A stretch of DNA of 64,000 bases from an uncultured Clostridia bacterium (GTDB lineage Bacteria > Bacillota > Clostridia > Peptostreptococcales > Anaerovoracaceae): positions 1-64,000 of the forward strand of contig CALCEY010000011.1 in assembly GCA_937900415.1 (NCBI GenBank). The letters run 5' to 3'. The translations under genes and the position numbers were made by a program. Numbering within the stretch: position 1 is the stretch's first letter; every line of letters begins with the position of its first letter. Below the pieces are notes generated by a model. It searched no databases and was not told the DNA's origin. It was given only the letters and a program-made list of their open reading frames with translations. Below are positions 44,418 to 53,964 of this stretch, piece after piece.

Positions 44418-46624
44418 ATTCAGGATTATCAATTAACCTATTCGATTTTCAAGAGCAAGCAATTATGAAATTAATTGATCTTACATCAAAAGCAGATAGT
44501 AAGCAAACAATTGTAATGAAAGCACCTACCGGTTCCGGTAAAACGATTATACTTATTGATTATATTGATACATATTTAACTAATATCAGCGATAATACAG
44601 CATTTATATGGTTATGCCCGGGTAAAGGAAATCTTGAGGAGCAGAGCAGAGAAAAAATGATGAAATTTGCTCCGGGGAGAGTAACGCAAAATTTATTTGA
44701 TGCATTATTAAATGGATTTACTCCGGGCAGCACAACATTCATAAACTGGGAACTTGTAACTAAACGGGGAAATACAGCTATTCGTGATAGTGAAAGAAAA
44801 AATTTATTTGATCGGATTGCAGATGCTTACCGCTTAGGTATGGAATTTATAGTGATTATTGATGAGGAACATTCTAATAATACTGCTAAAGCAAAAAATA
44901 TTATTGACGCTTTTGCTTCAAAGAATATAGTTCGTGTAAGTGCTACTGCAATAGAAAATAAGCGTTATGAATTTTTTGAAATTGATGAAGTTGATGTTAT
45001 AGGTGCAGGCCTTATTACAAAAGCGCTTTATGTCAATGAGGGTATAGAAGATAATATTGAAATTACTGATGACTATGATTATCTTCTTGAGCTTGCAGAC
45101 GAAAAACGCAAAGCTATTTCAGATAGATATAAGGAAATTGGTAAAAACATTCGACCTTTAGTACTAATCCAATTTCCTAACGGGCAACCTGAAACGATTG
45201 TTGCAGTTGAACAAAAATTAGAATCAATGGGTTATTCTTATGATAATGGTATGGTTAGTAAATGGATGAGTGAAGATAAAAAGGACTTGCCGGATAATCT
45301 GACGGAAAATGATGGTATACCTGTTTTTCTTCTGATGAAGCAAGCTATCAGTACCGGATGGGATTGTCCTCGTGCTAAAATACTTGTAAAGCTTCGTGAA
45401 GGTATGAGTGAAAGCTTTGAAATACAGACTATCGGGCGTATTCGTCGTATGCCGGAAGCGAAGCATTATGAAGATGATTTATTGGATTTTTGCTATGTAT
45501 ATACTTTTGATGAGAAATATAAAGCGGGGCTTTTGTCTGAAATGGATAAAGCTTATGAAACTCGTAGACTATTCTTGAAAGATAAATGTAAAACTTTTAC
45601 TTTAGAAAAAGAACTGCGAGATTTAGATTTTAATGGCTTAGGTGAACGTGAAGTTTTATTAAAAATATATGATTCGTTAATTGATAAATACGGATTAACC
45701 AATAGTATTGCAGATAATAAATTGCGTTTACAGGCAGCCGGCTATAGCTTCGGTGATGAAATTATAGGTCGTGCTTTACATGGAGAATTTGTGCGTACTG
45801 ATATGATATCGGAAAGTAAAAGTTTTTATACTACTCGTAAACGAGTTAATACGCATAAACATGGCATAGAATTGCTTCATTCTGTAGATGCAATCAAAAG
45901 TATTGTCGGTATGACGACAGCTAAAGTAAAAACTATATTAGAGCGTCTTTTTCGTAAGGGAGGATCTAAATATAAAAAGATATTATCACTAGAAACAAAA
46001 GAATTCTATGCGTTTGTAATTAACAACGAACATTTATTAAAAGAGGAATTTCGTGAAGTAACAGCTACCATGAGTCAGCAAATTAATCTGGTTCTTAGTC
46101 CTAAAAAAGCCGTTTTCCGTATACCTGAACAAGATTTTTATAAATATGATCCGGGAGTAAAGAATGAAACTGAATATTTAAGTAATGCATATCATGAATA
46201 TACTTCCGGATATGCAACAAGCCTTGTGAGAAGCACTTCGGAAATGTTATTTGAACAATATTGTGAAACACGAGATGATATCGAGTGGGTTTATAAAAAC
46301 GGAGATGCAGGGCAACAATATTTCTCTATTGTGTACATGGACGGGCTTCAAAATCAGTGGCTGTTTTATGCCGATTATATTGTAATGAAAGAAGATGGTA
46401 CTGTTTGGATTATAGAAACTAAAGGCGGAGAAGCCGGGGGTAAAAATAAAAATATAGATAGACAGATTGAAAATAAATTTAATGCATTCAAATATTATGC
46501 GAAAGAACATTCATTGCATTGGGGATTTGTTCGTGATAAAGATAATAAACTTTATATAAATAATACCCAGTTCACTCATGAAATGTCTGATGAGCATTGG
46601 ATAGCATTGGAAGACGAGTTTTAA
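44411..46624 (+). CDS. Type III restriction endonuclease subunit (Res)
   Basis: Res is the ATP-dependent translocase and nuclease of the system. The 737-residue product has Walker A APTGSGKTIIL (about 39-49), a DEEH box in VIIDEEHSNN (about 148-157), SATA (motif III), and QTIGRIRRMPEA (motif VI, about 335-346). A C-terminal nuclease site follows, with Asp in YADYIVM and ETKGG (about 660-680), a PD-(D/E)XK pattern. It is shorter than EcoP15I-type Res proteins. The ATG overlaps mod, so both subunits are made together. Confidence 0.92.
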   Translation: MVNSGLSINLFDFQEQAIMKLIDLTSKADSKQTIVMKAPTGSGKTIILIDYIDTYLTNISDNTAFIWLCPGKGNLEEQSREKMMKFAPGRVTQNLFDALLNGFTPGSTTFINWELVTKRGNTAIRDSERKNLFDRIADAYRLGMEFIVIIDEEHSNNTAKAKNIIDAFASKNIVRVSATAIENKRYEFFEIDEVDVIGAGLITKALYVNEGIEDNIEITDDYDYLLELADEKRKAISDRYKEIGKNIRPLVLIQFPNGQPETIVAVEQKLESMGYSYDNGMVSKWMSEDKKDLPDNLTENDGIPVFLLMKQAISTGWDCPRAKILVKLREGMSESFEIQTIGRIRRMPEAKHYEDDLLDFCYVYTFDEKYKAGLLSEMDKAYETRRLFLKDKCKTFTLEKELRDLDFNGLGEREVLLKIYDSLIDKYGLTNSIADNKLRLQAAGYSFGDEIIGRALHGEFVRTDMISESKSFYTTRKRVNTHKHGIELLHSVDAIKSIVGMTTAKVKTILERLFRKGGSKYKKILSLETKEFYAFVINNEHLLKEEFREVTATMSQQINLVLSPKKAVFRIPEQDFYKYDPGVKNETEYLSNAYHEYTSGYATSLVRSTSEMLFEQYCETRDDIEWVYKNGDAGQQYFSIVYMDGLQNQWLFYADYIVMKEDGTVWIIETKGGEAGGKNKNIDRQIENKFNAFKYYAKEHSLHWGFVRDKDNKLYINNTQFTHEMSDEHWIALEDEF

Positions 46625-46685
46625 TTATTTCATCTTTATTTGTAACAAAAAACTTCAACAGAGGTAAAATGCTGACAATAAAATC

Positions 46686-46714
46686 TTGTAATTTATAAAT
46701 TATAATTTTATAAT
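46686..46714 (+). promoter_or_regulatory. Possible promoter of the surface protein gene
   Basis: TTGTAA (46686-46691) and TATAAT (46709-46714) are 17 bp apart, about 54 bp upstream of the start codon. The region is very AT-rich, which lowers the weight of the match. Confidence 0.4.
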
Positions 46715-46767
46715 AAGGATAACTGATAAATATTCTAAAAACTGTAGTATTTTTAAAGGAGGTAGAG

Positions 46768-48488
46768 GTGAATATGATAAAAAGCAGGAAATTTTTTGTA
46801 TTTTTCCTGAGTTGTCTCATGGTATTGATGATGATACCTGTAACTGCCTTTGCAGGAGATGCGGCAACTCCTAAAAATGGTACGACAATAACGAAAAATA
46901 CTACGCAGGCAGAATTAGATGCTTGGGCCGGAGAAGGAGCGCTGACAATAGAAACCGTTGACGGCGCTACTGTGGTAACCCTGCAAAAGGATATAAAAAT
47001 GGGCAAAACAGGAGGAAATCCCAATAAGTCTGTTACGCCTATCAATTTTGGCAAGCATCCTGATTCTGCCAACGATAAAATGATTCTGGATCTAAATGGA
47101 CATAATATTTCATCCGACACGATGACGATTGTAAGCGTTTGTGACCTTACTATCAAAGACAGCATAGGTACCGGCAGCGTATATATGGATACAAGCGATT
47201 CAAAAGCCCAGGCGTTCGGCGCTGTTGTAAACCAAAGGAAGCTTACTATTGAAGGCGGAACCTTTGAAGCTAAGATTCATCCGGATAATAAAACCGTGGG
47301 AGTTGTGAGCTCTGCGGTTGCAGATGTGGAGACCGTTATTGACGGCGGAAAGTTTATCGGAAGCGGCAGCGCTGTATATGTTTCAAGCGGAACGATAACT
47401 ATCAAAGGCGGAGAATTTGAAGGAACAAATTATGGAATCATAGCAAACGGAAAAGCCGGAGTTGTTATTCCTGAGGATTCCAAGGCTGTTGTTACTTCAG
47501 GCTCCTTTCCTATCGTAGTAGGAAAAAGCGGAGATAATACAGGAAGCTTCAAGATAAGCGGCGGTACATTTAATGGTACGGATACAACTTCTTTGGTAGG
47601 AGTATAGGTAAACCTAATGCCGTTGCAGCTGTGAATATCGAGGGCGGCACCTTTACGCAGGATCCGGGAGCTTATACAGGCGACAATCCTGTTGCAAAGA
47701 TAGGAGGAGAATTTGTCTCAGGAGAAAACTTTATAAAATCTGCGGTTAAGAATGTTGAGAACGGAGATACCGTAGAAGTAACAAAGGGAGATATCGACCT
47801 TACCGAAGTTCCTGACGGCGTTACGGTTAAAAATTCCGGCGAAGGCAGCGTAAGCGTTAACGGAGATGCTGTGAAACCTTCAGAATCGCAGACGGCTCAT
47901 ACTCATGTATGGGGAAATCCTGTATTTACATGGAGTGATGATTATAAAACATGTACTGCAAAACGCACATGTGTCAAAGACGCAGAACATGTTGAAACTG
48001 CCAGTGCAGTTATCACATCATCAATAAAAACTCCTGCCACCTGCACACAGAAAGGCGTGACCGCATATACAGCCAAAGCTGTATTTGACGGAACGGAATA
48101 TACTGATGAGAAAAATGCAGCGGATATTCCGGTTATTGCCCATACTTGCGAAAAAATAAAAGGCAAGGCGGCAACGTGTACTGAAGACGGCTGGAAGTCG
48201 TATTATCACTGCGATATATGTGACAAATACTTTGAAGATGCAGAAGGCTTTAAAGAGATAACAGACCTTGCTGCATGGAAAAAGGATGCCGGCAAAGTTG
48301 ATAAGACGGGACACATCTACAAGGACGGAATTTGCTCAGTATGCGGACAAAAAGAAATCGGATATGTAAGCGAAGAACCGAAGACAGGCGATGACAGCAA
48401 TGTGGTTTTGTGGGTTGTATTGATGCTTGCGGCAGGCCTTGGAATAGGCGGCGTTGCGTATAGCAAGAGAAGAAAAGACGAAAAATAA
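46768..48488 (+). pseudogene. Frameshifted LPXTG-like surface protein
   Basis: Two reading frames together make one surface protein of about 570 residues. The first (46768-47607) has a signal peptide ending near AFAG and repeats such as LTIEGGTFEA and ITIKGGEFEG, which suggest a parallel beta-helix. It stops at TAG 47605-47607. The second frame carries on the same repeat pattern (VNIEGGTFTQ at 47631), then His/Cys-rich repeats, and ends in PKTGD, a membrane helix and a KRRKDEK tail, a sortase-type anchor. Deleting the two bases TA inside GTATAGG (47602-47608) restores one frame, reading GVGKPNAVAAVN across the junction. It may be a recent pseudogene, a phase-variable site or a sequence error. 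AAAGGAGG precedes the GTG start. Confidence 0.8.
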
Positions 48489-48658
48489 ACAAGAAAAGAA
48501 AACGGAGCTTAAGAGCTTGCCTGTCCATATGAAGGAACAGTAGACAGTCGTCTTTGACGGCAAGTCTATTTTGGCAGTTAGTATCTATCCTTTGGAGCCG
48601 CATAGTTATTGTGCAGAAAATGATCTGTTTTACAGTGAGAGGAATAGCTGCGACACAC

Positions 48659-48684
48659 GCCCGCGCCTACAGGCGCGGGCTTTT
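48659..48684 (+). terminator. Intrinsic terminator after the surface protein
   Basis: GCCCGCGCC (48659-48667) and GGCGCGGGC (48672-48680) form a perfect 9-bp stem with loop TACA, followed by TTTT. Confidence 0.85.
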
Positions 48685-48779
48685 CTTATTGGGCTATAAG
48701 CCCTGCCGCTCATGCAGGAACGTGAACTTGCAAATAAGTCGCCGGCTGTGTGCAATAGTAAAATAAAGGTATACACATG

Positions 48780-49376
48780 GAAAATCATCATATATCTACC
48801 TTTTTTTCATATTAAACATAAAACAAAAGGATATCACTATTTTGGCAACTTGATTCGCAATGAAACCGGTTGGGTATTCTCGGATAGCTTGGCGCATAAA
48901 TACTGTAAATTAACAGGAATACGTTCTAAAATAAATAGAGAAAGAAAAGTCGCAGGAAAGAACATATTAAATTTACTGACACAGTTAAAGAAAATTGGAA
49001 TACAGCAAAACCTTTTGAAATAGTGACGTCAGATATGACTTGTATTATGGATAAAGACACTCGATGGGAATGGACTTATCTTTTAGACGTGTTTAACAAT
49101 GAGATTATTGCAAGCCTTGCTGTATATAAAATCGGAAGAAGTTTGCCGTATTATAATTGTTTGGAATGTTTTATACAAAAAAGAAAGAGCAGACCTATCC
49201 GCTAAACCTTCATACCGGATAAGGCAGCGCCTACTTATCAGAAAGTTTTTATCAAATCTATAAAGATTTTTAGAAATATTAAGCGTTCTATGCCAAGAGC
49301 AAAAACACTGACAGATAATCCGGTTATTGAATTTATGAACGGCCGGATAATTGTAAGAAACATTGTCCCGCTATAA
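48780..49376 (+). pseudogene. Decayed IS3-family transposase (integrase part)
   Basis: Fragments in all three plus-strand frames recall the IS3-family OrfB protein in order: GYHYFGNLIRNETGWVFSD (about 48822-48880), LAHKYCKLTGIRSKI, then PFEIVTSDMTCI with a catalytic-type Asp (about 49010-49045), LLDVFNNEIIASLAVYK, and TDNPVIEFMNGR near 49315-49345. Stops and frame changes interrupt the frame several times, so no functional transposase can be made. Terminal inverted repeats are not evident. Between 48489 and 48780 I see only the terminator. Confidence 0.8.
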
Positions 49377-49390
49377 AAAGAGAGTTTTAT

Positions 49391-49887
49391 ATGAAACGAT
49401 TTTGCATTATTGCTTTTTCAGCCCAATGCTTTTGACATCCGGTTGCTCAAATACTGTGGGAAATATTCTTGATACTGCAAAGTATATTATTCTAAACTCA
49501 TATTTTGATTTCACAGGAACATCGGCAGCAGAGACTGGCGAGAGCTTAAATGAGCAACTTGGTTTGGAAGCGATTACTGTACGGCCACAGCAGAGACTGA
49601 GGAAGGCGTATTGCCTGAGTTTACAACAGAGCAGCAGGATAATTTGGTATAAATAAACAATGACTATATTGACCAAATGATTGAAGATTTTCTCGACAAC
49701 AACAGTAACGATGAGTTTAAAGCAGATGATACATAGAGCTTTATTTCGATGAAAAAATTTAGATGCGGCTGCAAGTGATAACGGTTTTAGTATTGCCTCA
49801 GGATACGTACTTAATTCTATTTTACTTAACAATGAAACGGATTGGGACGTTAAAGTTACTATTTTTAATTGCCATACGTATAAGTAG
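49391..49887 (+). pseudogene. Decayed lipoprotein-like gene
   Basis: An ATG at 49391 begins MKRFCIIAFS. After one frame change the sequence continues as a lipobox-like LLTSGCSNT and then GNILDTAKYIILNSYFDF. A further change leads to ATAETEEGVLPEFTTEQQD (about 49580-49640) and NNDYIDQMIEDFLDNNSN. A last open stretch without start (49754-49887) reads DAAASDNGFSIASGYVLNS and may be the C-terminus of the same protein. It looks like a former lipoprotein inactivated by single-base indels. I do not recognise its family. Confidence 0.55.
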
Positions 49888-50060
49888 GTAATCTCGGTGG
49901 ATATTCCGAAAGAAACAAGCTCATACGGTGCAGCAGAATGACAGCAGAACTACGTTAAATAAAGCTTTGCGTGACTTGCAAAATTTAAATCGGCTTATTT
50001 TCTTTTCTGCTGCGATATTGAAAACGCCGTTATACAAACGCTAAGAAATGATTATGCCTG

Positions 50061-50089
50061 TTGACATAAAGACGCTTTTCTGATACTAT
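50061..50089 (+). promoter_or_regulatory. Predicted promoter of the CNNM transporter gene
   Basis: A consensus TTGACA (50061-50066) lies 17 bp from TACTAT (50084-50089), with an extended -10 TG at 50081. About 220 bp of leader separates it from the next gene; it holds an inverted repeat TAATCTGCG (50201) / CGCAGATTA (50280). Confidence 0.65.
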
Positions 50090-50123
50090 GCTATTTAATT
50101 ATTATGTAAGGGGAAATATTGAT

Positions 50124-50216
50124 ATGGAAGACAGTTCAGAAGGAGACGGGAACAGTATAATAAAAACAATTGTAAAAGTTAAGCTTTTTAGAAGGTATTG
50201 TAATCTGCGTATTTAG
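50124..50216 (+). CDS. Possible 30-residue leader peptide
   Basis: An ATG at 50124, some 11 bases after AAGGGG, opens a 30-codon frame rich in Lys, Arg and Ile that ends at TAG 50214-50216. It lies in the leader between the promoter at 50061 and the transporter gene. Nothing but position and the modest ribosome site supports it. Confidence 0.2.
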   Translation: MEDSSEGDGNSIIKTIVKVKLFRRYCNLRI

Positions 50217-50313
50217 TGACAGCGGATTGCAGTGCCTTTTTGTGGTTTTTGCAGAAATAAAGAAAAGGATATGTAAAACCGCAGATTAAAATTTATGGAC
50301 AGGAGAAAAACAG

Positions 50314-51624
50314 ATGAACGCTGTAATTTTACTTTTAATTTTAATAGGGCTGAACGCTGTGTTTGCTGCAACTGAGATAGCAGTAATATCAATGAATGAC
50401 GTTAAGCTCAAAAAAATGGCTGAGGAGGGAAATAAAAAGGCGGTAAGGCTCGTTACGCTGACAGAGCAGCCGGCACGTTTCCTTGCCACGATACAAGTTG
50501 CGATAACTCTTGCAGGACTCTTACAAAGTGCAGTGGCCGCAGAGACCTTTGCCGACCTCATAGTTATAAGGCTTATCGAAGCGGGAGTTGCAATTTCGCC
50601 GGCAGTACTGAAGGCAGCGGCCATAATAGTTATTACTTTGATATTGGCGTATTTTACACTGGTTTTCGGAGAGCTGGTGCCTAAGAGAGTGGCCATGAAA
50701 AAATCAGAAGGAATAGCCCTGGGAATGTCGGGAGCACTGTATTTCGTAGCCAAGATATTCGCGCCTATAGTATGGCTCTTAACTGCTTCTACAAATTTTA
50801 TTCTCAGACTTTTGAGAATAAATCCGGAGGAAGAGGACAGTACCGTTACCGAAGAATCAATAAAGATGATGCTGGCCGAGGGCAAGGAGAAAGGCGTTAT
50901 TCAGCCTGAGGAAGATGAGATTATACAGAATATATTTGAATTCGACGATATTACGGCCGAAGAAATGTGCACCCACAGGCGCGATGTCATATCTCTGAGC
51001 CTTTCAGACGATATGGAAGAATGGAAGGAGACCATAAGAGAAAGCAGGCATACAAAATATCCTGTCTGCGGAGACAGCTTAGACGACATAATAGGTATTA
51101 TGGACACCAAGAGCTATTTCCTTTATCCTGAAAAAGAACAACAGAAGATAATAGATAACATAGTTGAAAAGGCTATGCTTGTGCCGGAGAGTATGAAGGC
51201 AAACAGCCTTTTCAGAAAGATGCAGGAAAGCAGAGAATATTTCGCCGTGGTTATAGATGAGTACGGCGGCATGTCAGGGATCGTTACCCTCCATGATATA
51301 ATGGAAGCTCTCCTCGGAGACCTTTCCGAAAAGGAAAGTCCTGTAAAGCCTGAGGAAATAGAGAAGTTGACGGAAGGCAAATTCAGAATACAAGGATATG
51401 CTGACTTGGAGGATGTTTCAGAAGCGCTTGAGATGGAGCTGCCTACAAACGTATATGATACCTTCAGCGGCTTCATATGCGGAATCATAGGACGTATACC
51501 TGAAGAAGGAGAGGCCTTTCAATGCAGCTGGAAAAATTGTCTCATAACGGTTCATGACGTGCAGCATCATATTGTGCAGAGCGCAATTATAGAACTCGTT
51601 TACGAAGAGGAGAAAGAGGATTAA
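50314..51624 (+). CDS. CNNM/CorC-family membrane protein with CBS domains
   Basis: The 436-residue protein belongs to the hemolysin-C/CNNM family, linked to magnesium or other divalent cation transport. An N-terminal DUF21 membrane domain (about 1-150; three or four helices, NAVFAATEIAVISMN) is followed by a pair of CBS domains (about 205-330; MDTKSYFLYPEK and VVIDEYGGMSGIVTLHD). The C-terminal CorC/HlyC domain (about 345-430) follows. It has a strong upstream promoter and a 220-bp leader, which hints at leader-based regulation; I could not match it to the M-box riboswitch. A terminator follows at 51691. Confidence 0.9.
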   Translation: MNAVILLLILIGLNAVFAATEIAVISMNDVKLKKMAEEGNKKAVRLVTLTEQPARFLATIQVAITLAGLLQSAVAAETFADLIVIRLIEAGVAISPAVLKAAAIIVITLILAYFTLVFGELVPKRVAMKKSEGIALGMSGALYFVAKIFAPIVWLLTASTNFILRLLRINPEEEDSTVTEESIKMMLAEGKEKGVIQPEEDEIIQNIFEFDDITAEEMCTHRRDVISLSLSDDMEEWKETIRESRHTKYPVCGDSLDDIIGIMDTKSYFLYPEKEQQKIIDNIVEKAMLVPESMKANSLFRKMQESREYFAVVIDEYGGMSGIVTLHDIMEALLGDLSEKESPVKPEEIEKLTEGKFRIQGYADLEDVSEALEMELPTNVYDTFSGFICGIIGRIPEEGEAFQCSWKNCLITVHDVQHHIVQSAIIELVYEEEKED

Positions 51625-51690
51625 ATTAAAGCTATTTGCTGATGGCTTATTAAAATAATATTCTCAGCATATAACGAAATATAACGAAAA

Positions 51691-51744
51691 GGCGGATGAA
51701 GAACAGGTTTTGTGGGAATCTCATTTCTTCATCCACCTTTTTTT
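51691..51744. terminator. Bidirectional terminator between convergent genes
   Basis: GGCGGATGAAGAA (51691-51703) and TTCTTCATCCACC (51725-51737) pair with a single mismatch. A T tract follows (51738-51744) and A residues precede it, so it can end the transporter gene and the minus-strand gene that stops at 51786. Confidence 0.85.
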
Positions 51745-51785
51745 CAATGTGATATATATACTTTCTATATGTCGACAGAATAGTT

Positions 51786-53219
51786 TTACTGTTCGCTTTT
51801 CGATTCAGCAGTCTGAAGATAAGTTATCAGTCCTCCTGCGAAGTTGTCTTTTGTTCTCTCTGTTATACCGAGCGCTATAACGGCCATCGCCTGATTCTTG
51901 GAATTTACGGCCGAAGCAGGAGTCCATTCGGCCATATTCACTTTATCAAGGTTGATGCTCTGATATTCCGTATATGCTTTGAGAAGCGCGTCTGCCAGCT
52001 CTTCACCTGCCTTATTGGAATGGAAAGGCGCTGATGTTTCGTTTAAACTGTAGCTGACATCGGTGAGGGCGCTTATGGTTTGATAGGCTTCTGACATTTC
52101 TTTAGTCAAGTCATCGGAATAGCTTGCGGCCGCAACTTCAATATTGAGTTTTTTGTTATCGGTAGAAATGCAGCCGATATTGGTTATTGAGGCTGTTTCT
52201 CCGTCGTCGTCCTTATAATGCTCGCCGTTTATAGCCGTATACAAAAGGCTTACGATGCTTTCTGTATTTTCTGTGCTTATTACATGGGAAGGTGTTTCGA
52301 CTGCTTCAAATTTATATTCGGCTTCAGGATAATCATCTGAGTATTTATCGTAGAATTCTTCTGTTGTGCTGTTTAGATTACTCTCTAATTTTTCCACAGA
52401 TTCTTTGTTTACAACTATAACTACTGAAGCCTCTTGAGGCGTCATATCAGCGTCGCTTCCTCCTGAGAATGAAGAAAGCTCAAAGAGAATAGACGTTGAT
52501 TTGAAGTTTGCCAGCAGATTCCCAAGCATTTTTATAGGATTGGGAGCTTCTGTATTTATACTGGAAAATCTATGAGGCGGGAGCCCCGAAATGCTTATTT
52601 TGTATGCGGCGTCATAAGCTGTTGGCTTGTGGCTAAGCTCCTTTGACAGCGTATACTTGCTGAACCCGCCCGTTGAAAGAGAAATCCTTGATGAATATGT
52701 GTCTCCCAGACAGAAGACTTTTGTATTATCGCTGAAATATTTATCCGAAAGCGCTTCGGCTCCGGTTTTGCTTCCCCTCTCTTCCGACAGGAAAATGACT
52801 TTGTATTCGCCGTGAGGCGCGTCGTTTTTAGCAACCGTGAGTGCGCAGGCAATGCTGTTTTTATATGATTCCATGCCGGCGTAATCATAGCCGCATAATA
52901 TAACTGAAGGAGACTGATTTTCAAAGCCTTCGGTTGCAGGCAGAGAATAGATAACGTTGCCGGCGTCGTCTGTTTTGACGTCTATACCCTTGTTTTCCGC
53001 CCAGTTGACCAGATATTTTTTCACGGCTTCCTGAGTTGTCATTGAAGATATGGAATCGGCCAAATCCGTTTCATAGGCAGCAATTCGGCTGTTGACGGTT
53101 TCCTCAAGGGTAGGCGGCTCTTTCTTTTCCTTTGAAAAGTAGAAATAAACTGCCAAAATCAGGACTGTTGCTAAAATTACTGCGCATACGGCTATAATTA
53201 TTTTTTTCTTTTTATTCAT
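51786..53219 (-). CDS. Membrane-anchored PepD-like (M20) protein lacking metal ligands
   Basis: The 477-residue protein has one N-terminal membrane helix (about 7-28), so the rest lies outside the cell. Length and order of segments follow the aminoacyl-histidine dipeptidase PepD. VILCGYDYAGM stands where PepD has its HxD metal site, KNSIACALTVA replaces the ADNGIGVA segment, and LSEERGSKTGAEAL matches the catalytic-Glu region. STGGFSKYTLS and GLPPHRFSS recall later PepD segments. The first His/Asp ligands and the bridging Asp appear to be missing, so it is probably not a working zinc peptidase; a binding role is possible. I use the ATG at 53219, 7 bases after AAGG. A GTG at 53228 overlaps that site. 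Confidence 0.65.
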   Translation of the reverse strand: MNKKKKIIIAVCAVILATVLILAVYFYFSKEKKEPPTLEETVNSRIAAYETDLADSISSMTTQEAVKKYLVNWAENKGIDVKTDDAGNVIYSLPATEGFENQSPSVILCGYDYAGMESYKNSIACALTVAKNDAPHGEYKVIFLSEERGSKTGAEALSDKYFSDNTKVFCLGDTYSSRISLSTGGFSKYTLSKELSHKPTAYDAAYKISISGLPPHRFSSINTEAPNPIKMLGNLLANFKSTSILFELSSFSGGSDADMTPQEASVVIVVNKESVEKLESNLNSTTEEFYDKYSDDYPEAEYKFEAVETPSHVISTENTESIVSLLYTAINGEHYKDDDGETASITNIGCISTDNKKLNIEVAAASYSDDLTKEMSEAYQTISALTDVSYSLNETSAPFHSNKAGEELADALLKAYTEYQSINLDKVNMAEWTPASAVNSKNQAMAVIALGITERTKDNFAGGLITYLQTAESKSEQ

Positions 53220-53369
53220 AGAATTCACCTTATGTTCTTACTTTTAAGTATTTTAATTGAAACTGAAAACGTATATAATGAAATATAATATCATAATTTT
53301 TATCTCAATGTTATAACTTCATAAAAACTTCACATATTTGTAAATGATTTTAAGGATAAGGTGAACTTA

Positions 53370-53924
53370 ATGGAACCGTTAGAAATTCAGATAAGAGACA
53401 GTATTTTTGATGATTTGGAATATTTTGCGCGCTGGGAAAGCATGCCGGAGGTTACAGAATTCTTTACTATAGACGACGGCAAAACTTATGAAATGACGGT
53501 GAGAGAATTTTACCGTCGTCTTGAAGATAAGGCCGCAAGGCAGTTTACCGTATGTATTGCCGGTACGGGTAAGCCGGTGGGCCGTATATATGTAAGCAGC
53601 ATCAATTACGATTATGATTCTTTGGACATAACGAGAATATATATAGCCGAACCTGCTATGAGAGGAAAGGGTCTTGGAGAAGCGGCTCTGAAGCTGACGA
53701 TGAAATGGGCTTTTGAAGAGATGGGCTGCAAGAGGGTTACTTTGGATTATTTTTCCGACAACATTATAGCAGCCTCATTATATGAAAAAGTCGGTTTTGT
53801 AAAAGAAGGAATTATGCGCTGCGGAGGCAAGAAAAACGGAAGCTACGTGGACCTCTGTCTCATGTCTATGCTGAAGGAAGAATATTACGAAAAAATGAGC
53901 AGGAAGCCTATGGAGACATTTTGA
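53370..53924 (+). CDS. GNAT-family N-acetyltransferase
   Basis: This 184-residue acetyltransferase is of the RimJ/RimL type. The acetyl-CoA binding loop is RGKGLGEAALKL (about 98-109). The C-terminal motif NIIAASLYEKVGFVKEG (about 133-149) is typical of the group. The likely substrate is an N-terminal amino group or a small amine, but it cannot be fixed from sequence. I place the start at the ATG at 53370 behind AAGGTG; a GTG at 53361 lies inside that site. It stands alone between the PepD-like gene and nrdD. Confidence 0.85.
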   Translation: MEPLEIQIRDSIFDDLEYFARWESMPEVTEFFTIDDGKTYEMTVREFYRRLEDKAARQFTVCIAGTGKPVGRIYVSSINYDYDSLDITRIYIAEPAMRGKGLGEAALKLTMKWAFEEMGCKRVTLDYFSDNIIAASLYEKVGFVKEGIMRCGGKKNGSYVDLCLMSMLKEEYYEKMSRKPMETF

Positions 53925-53964
53925 AGAATCCGGCAAAAAAATATTGAATATAAGATTTTCCTCC

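Noticed and set aside
50090..50313. M-box or manganese (yybP-ykoY) riboswitch before the CNNM gene
   Set aside because: I looked for the conserved words of both classes and did not find them; only an unassigned inverted repeat is present.
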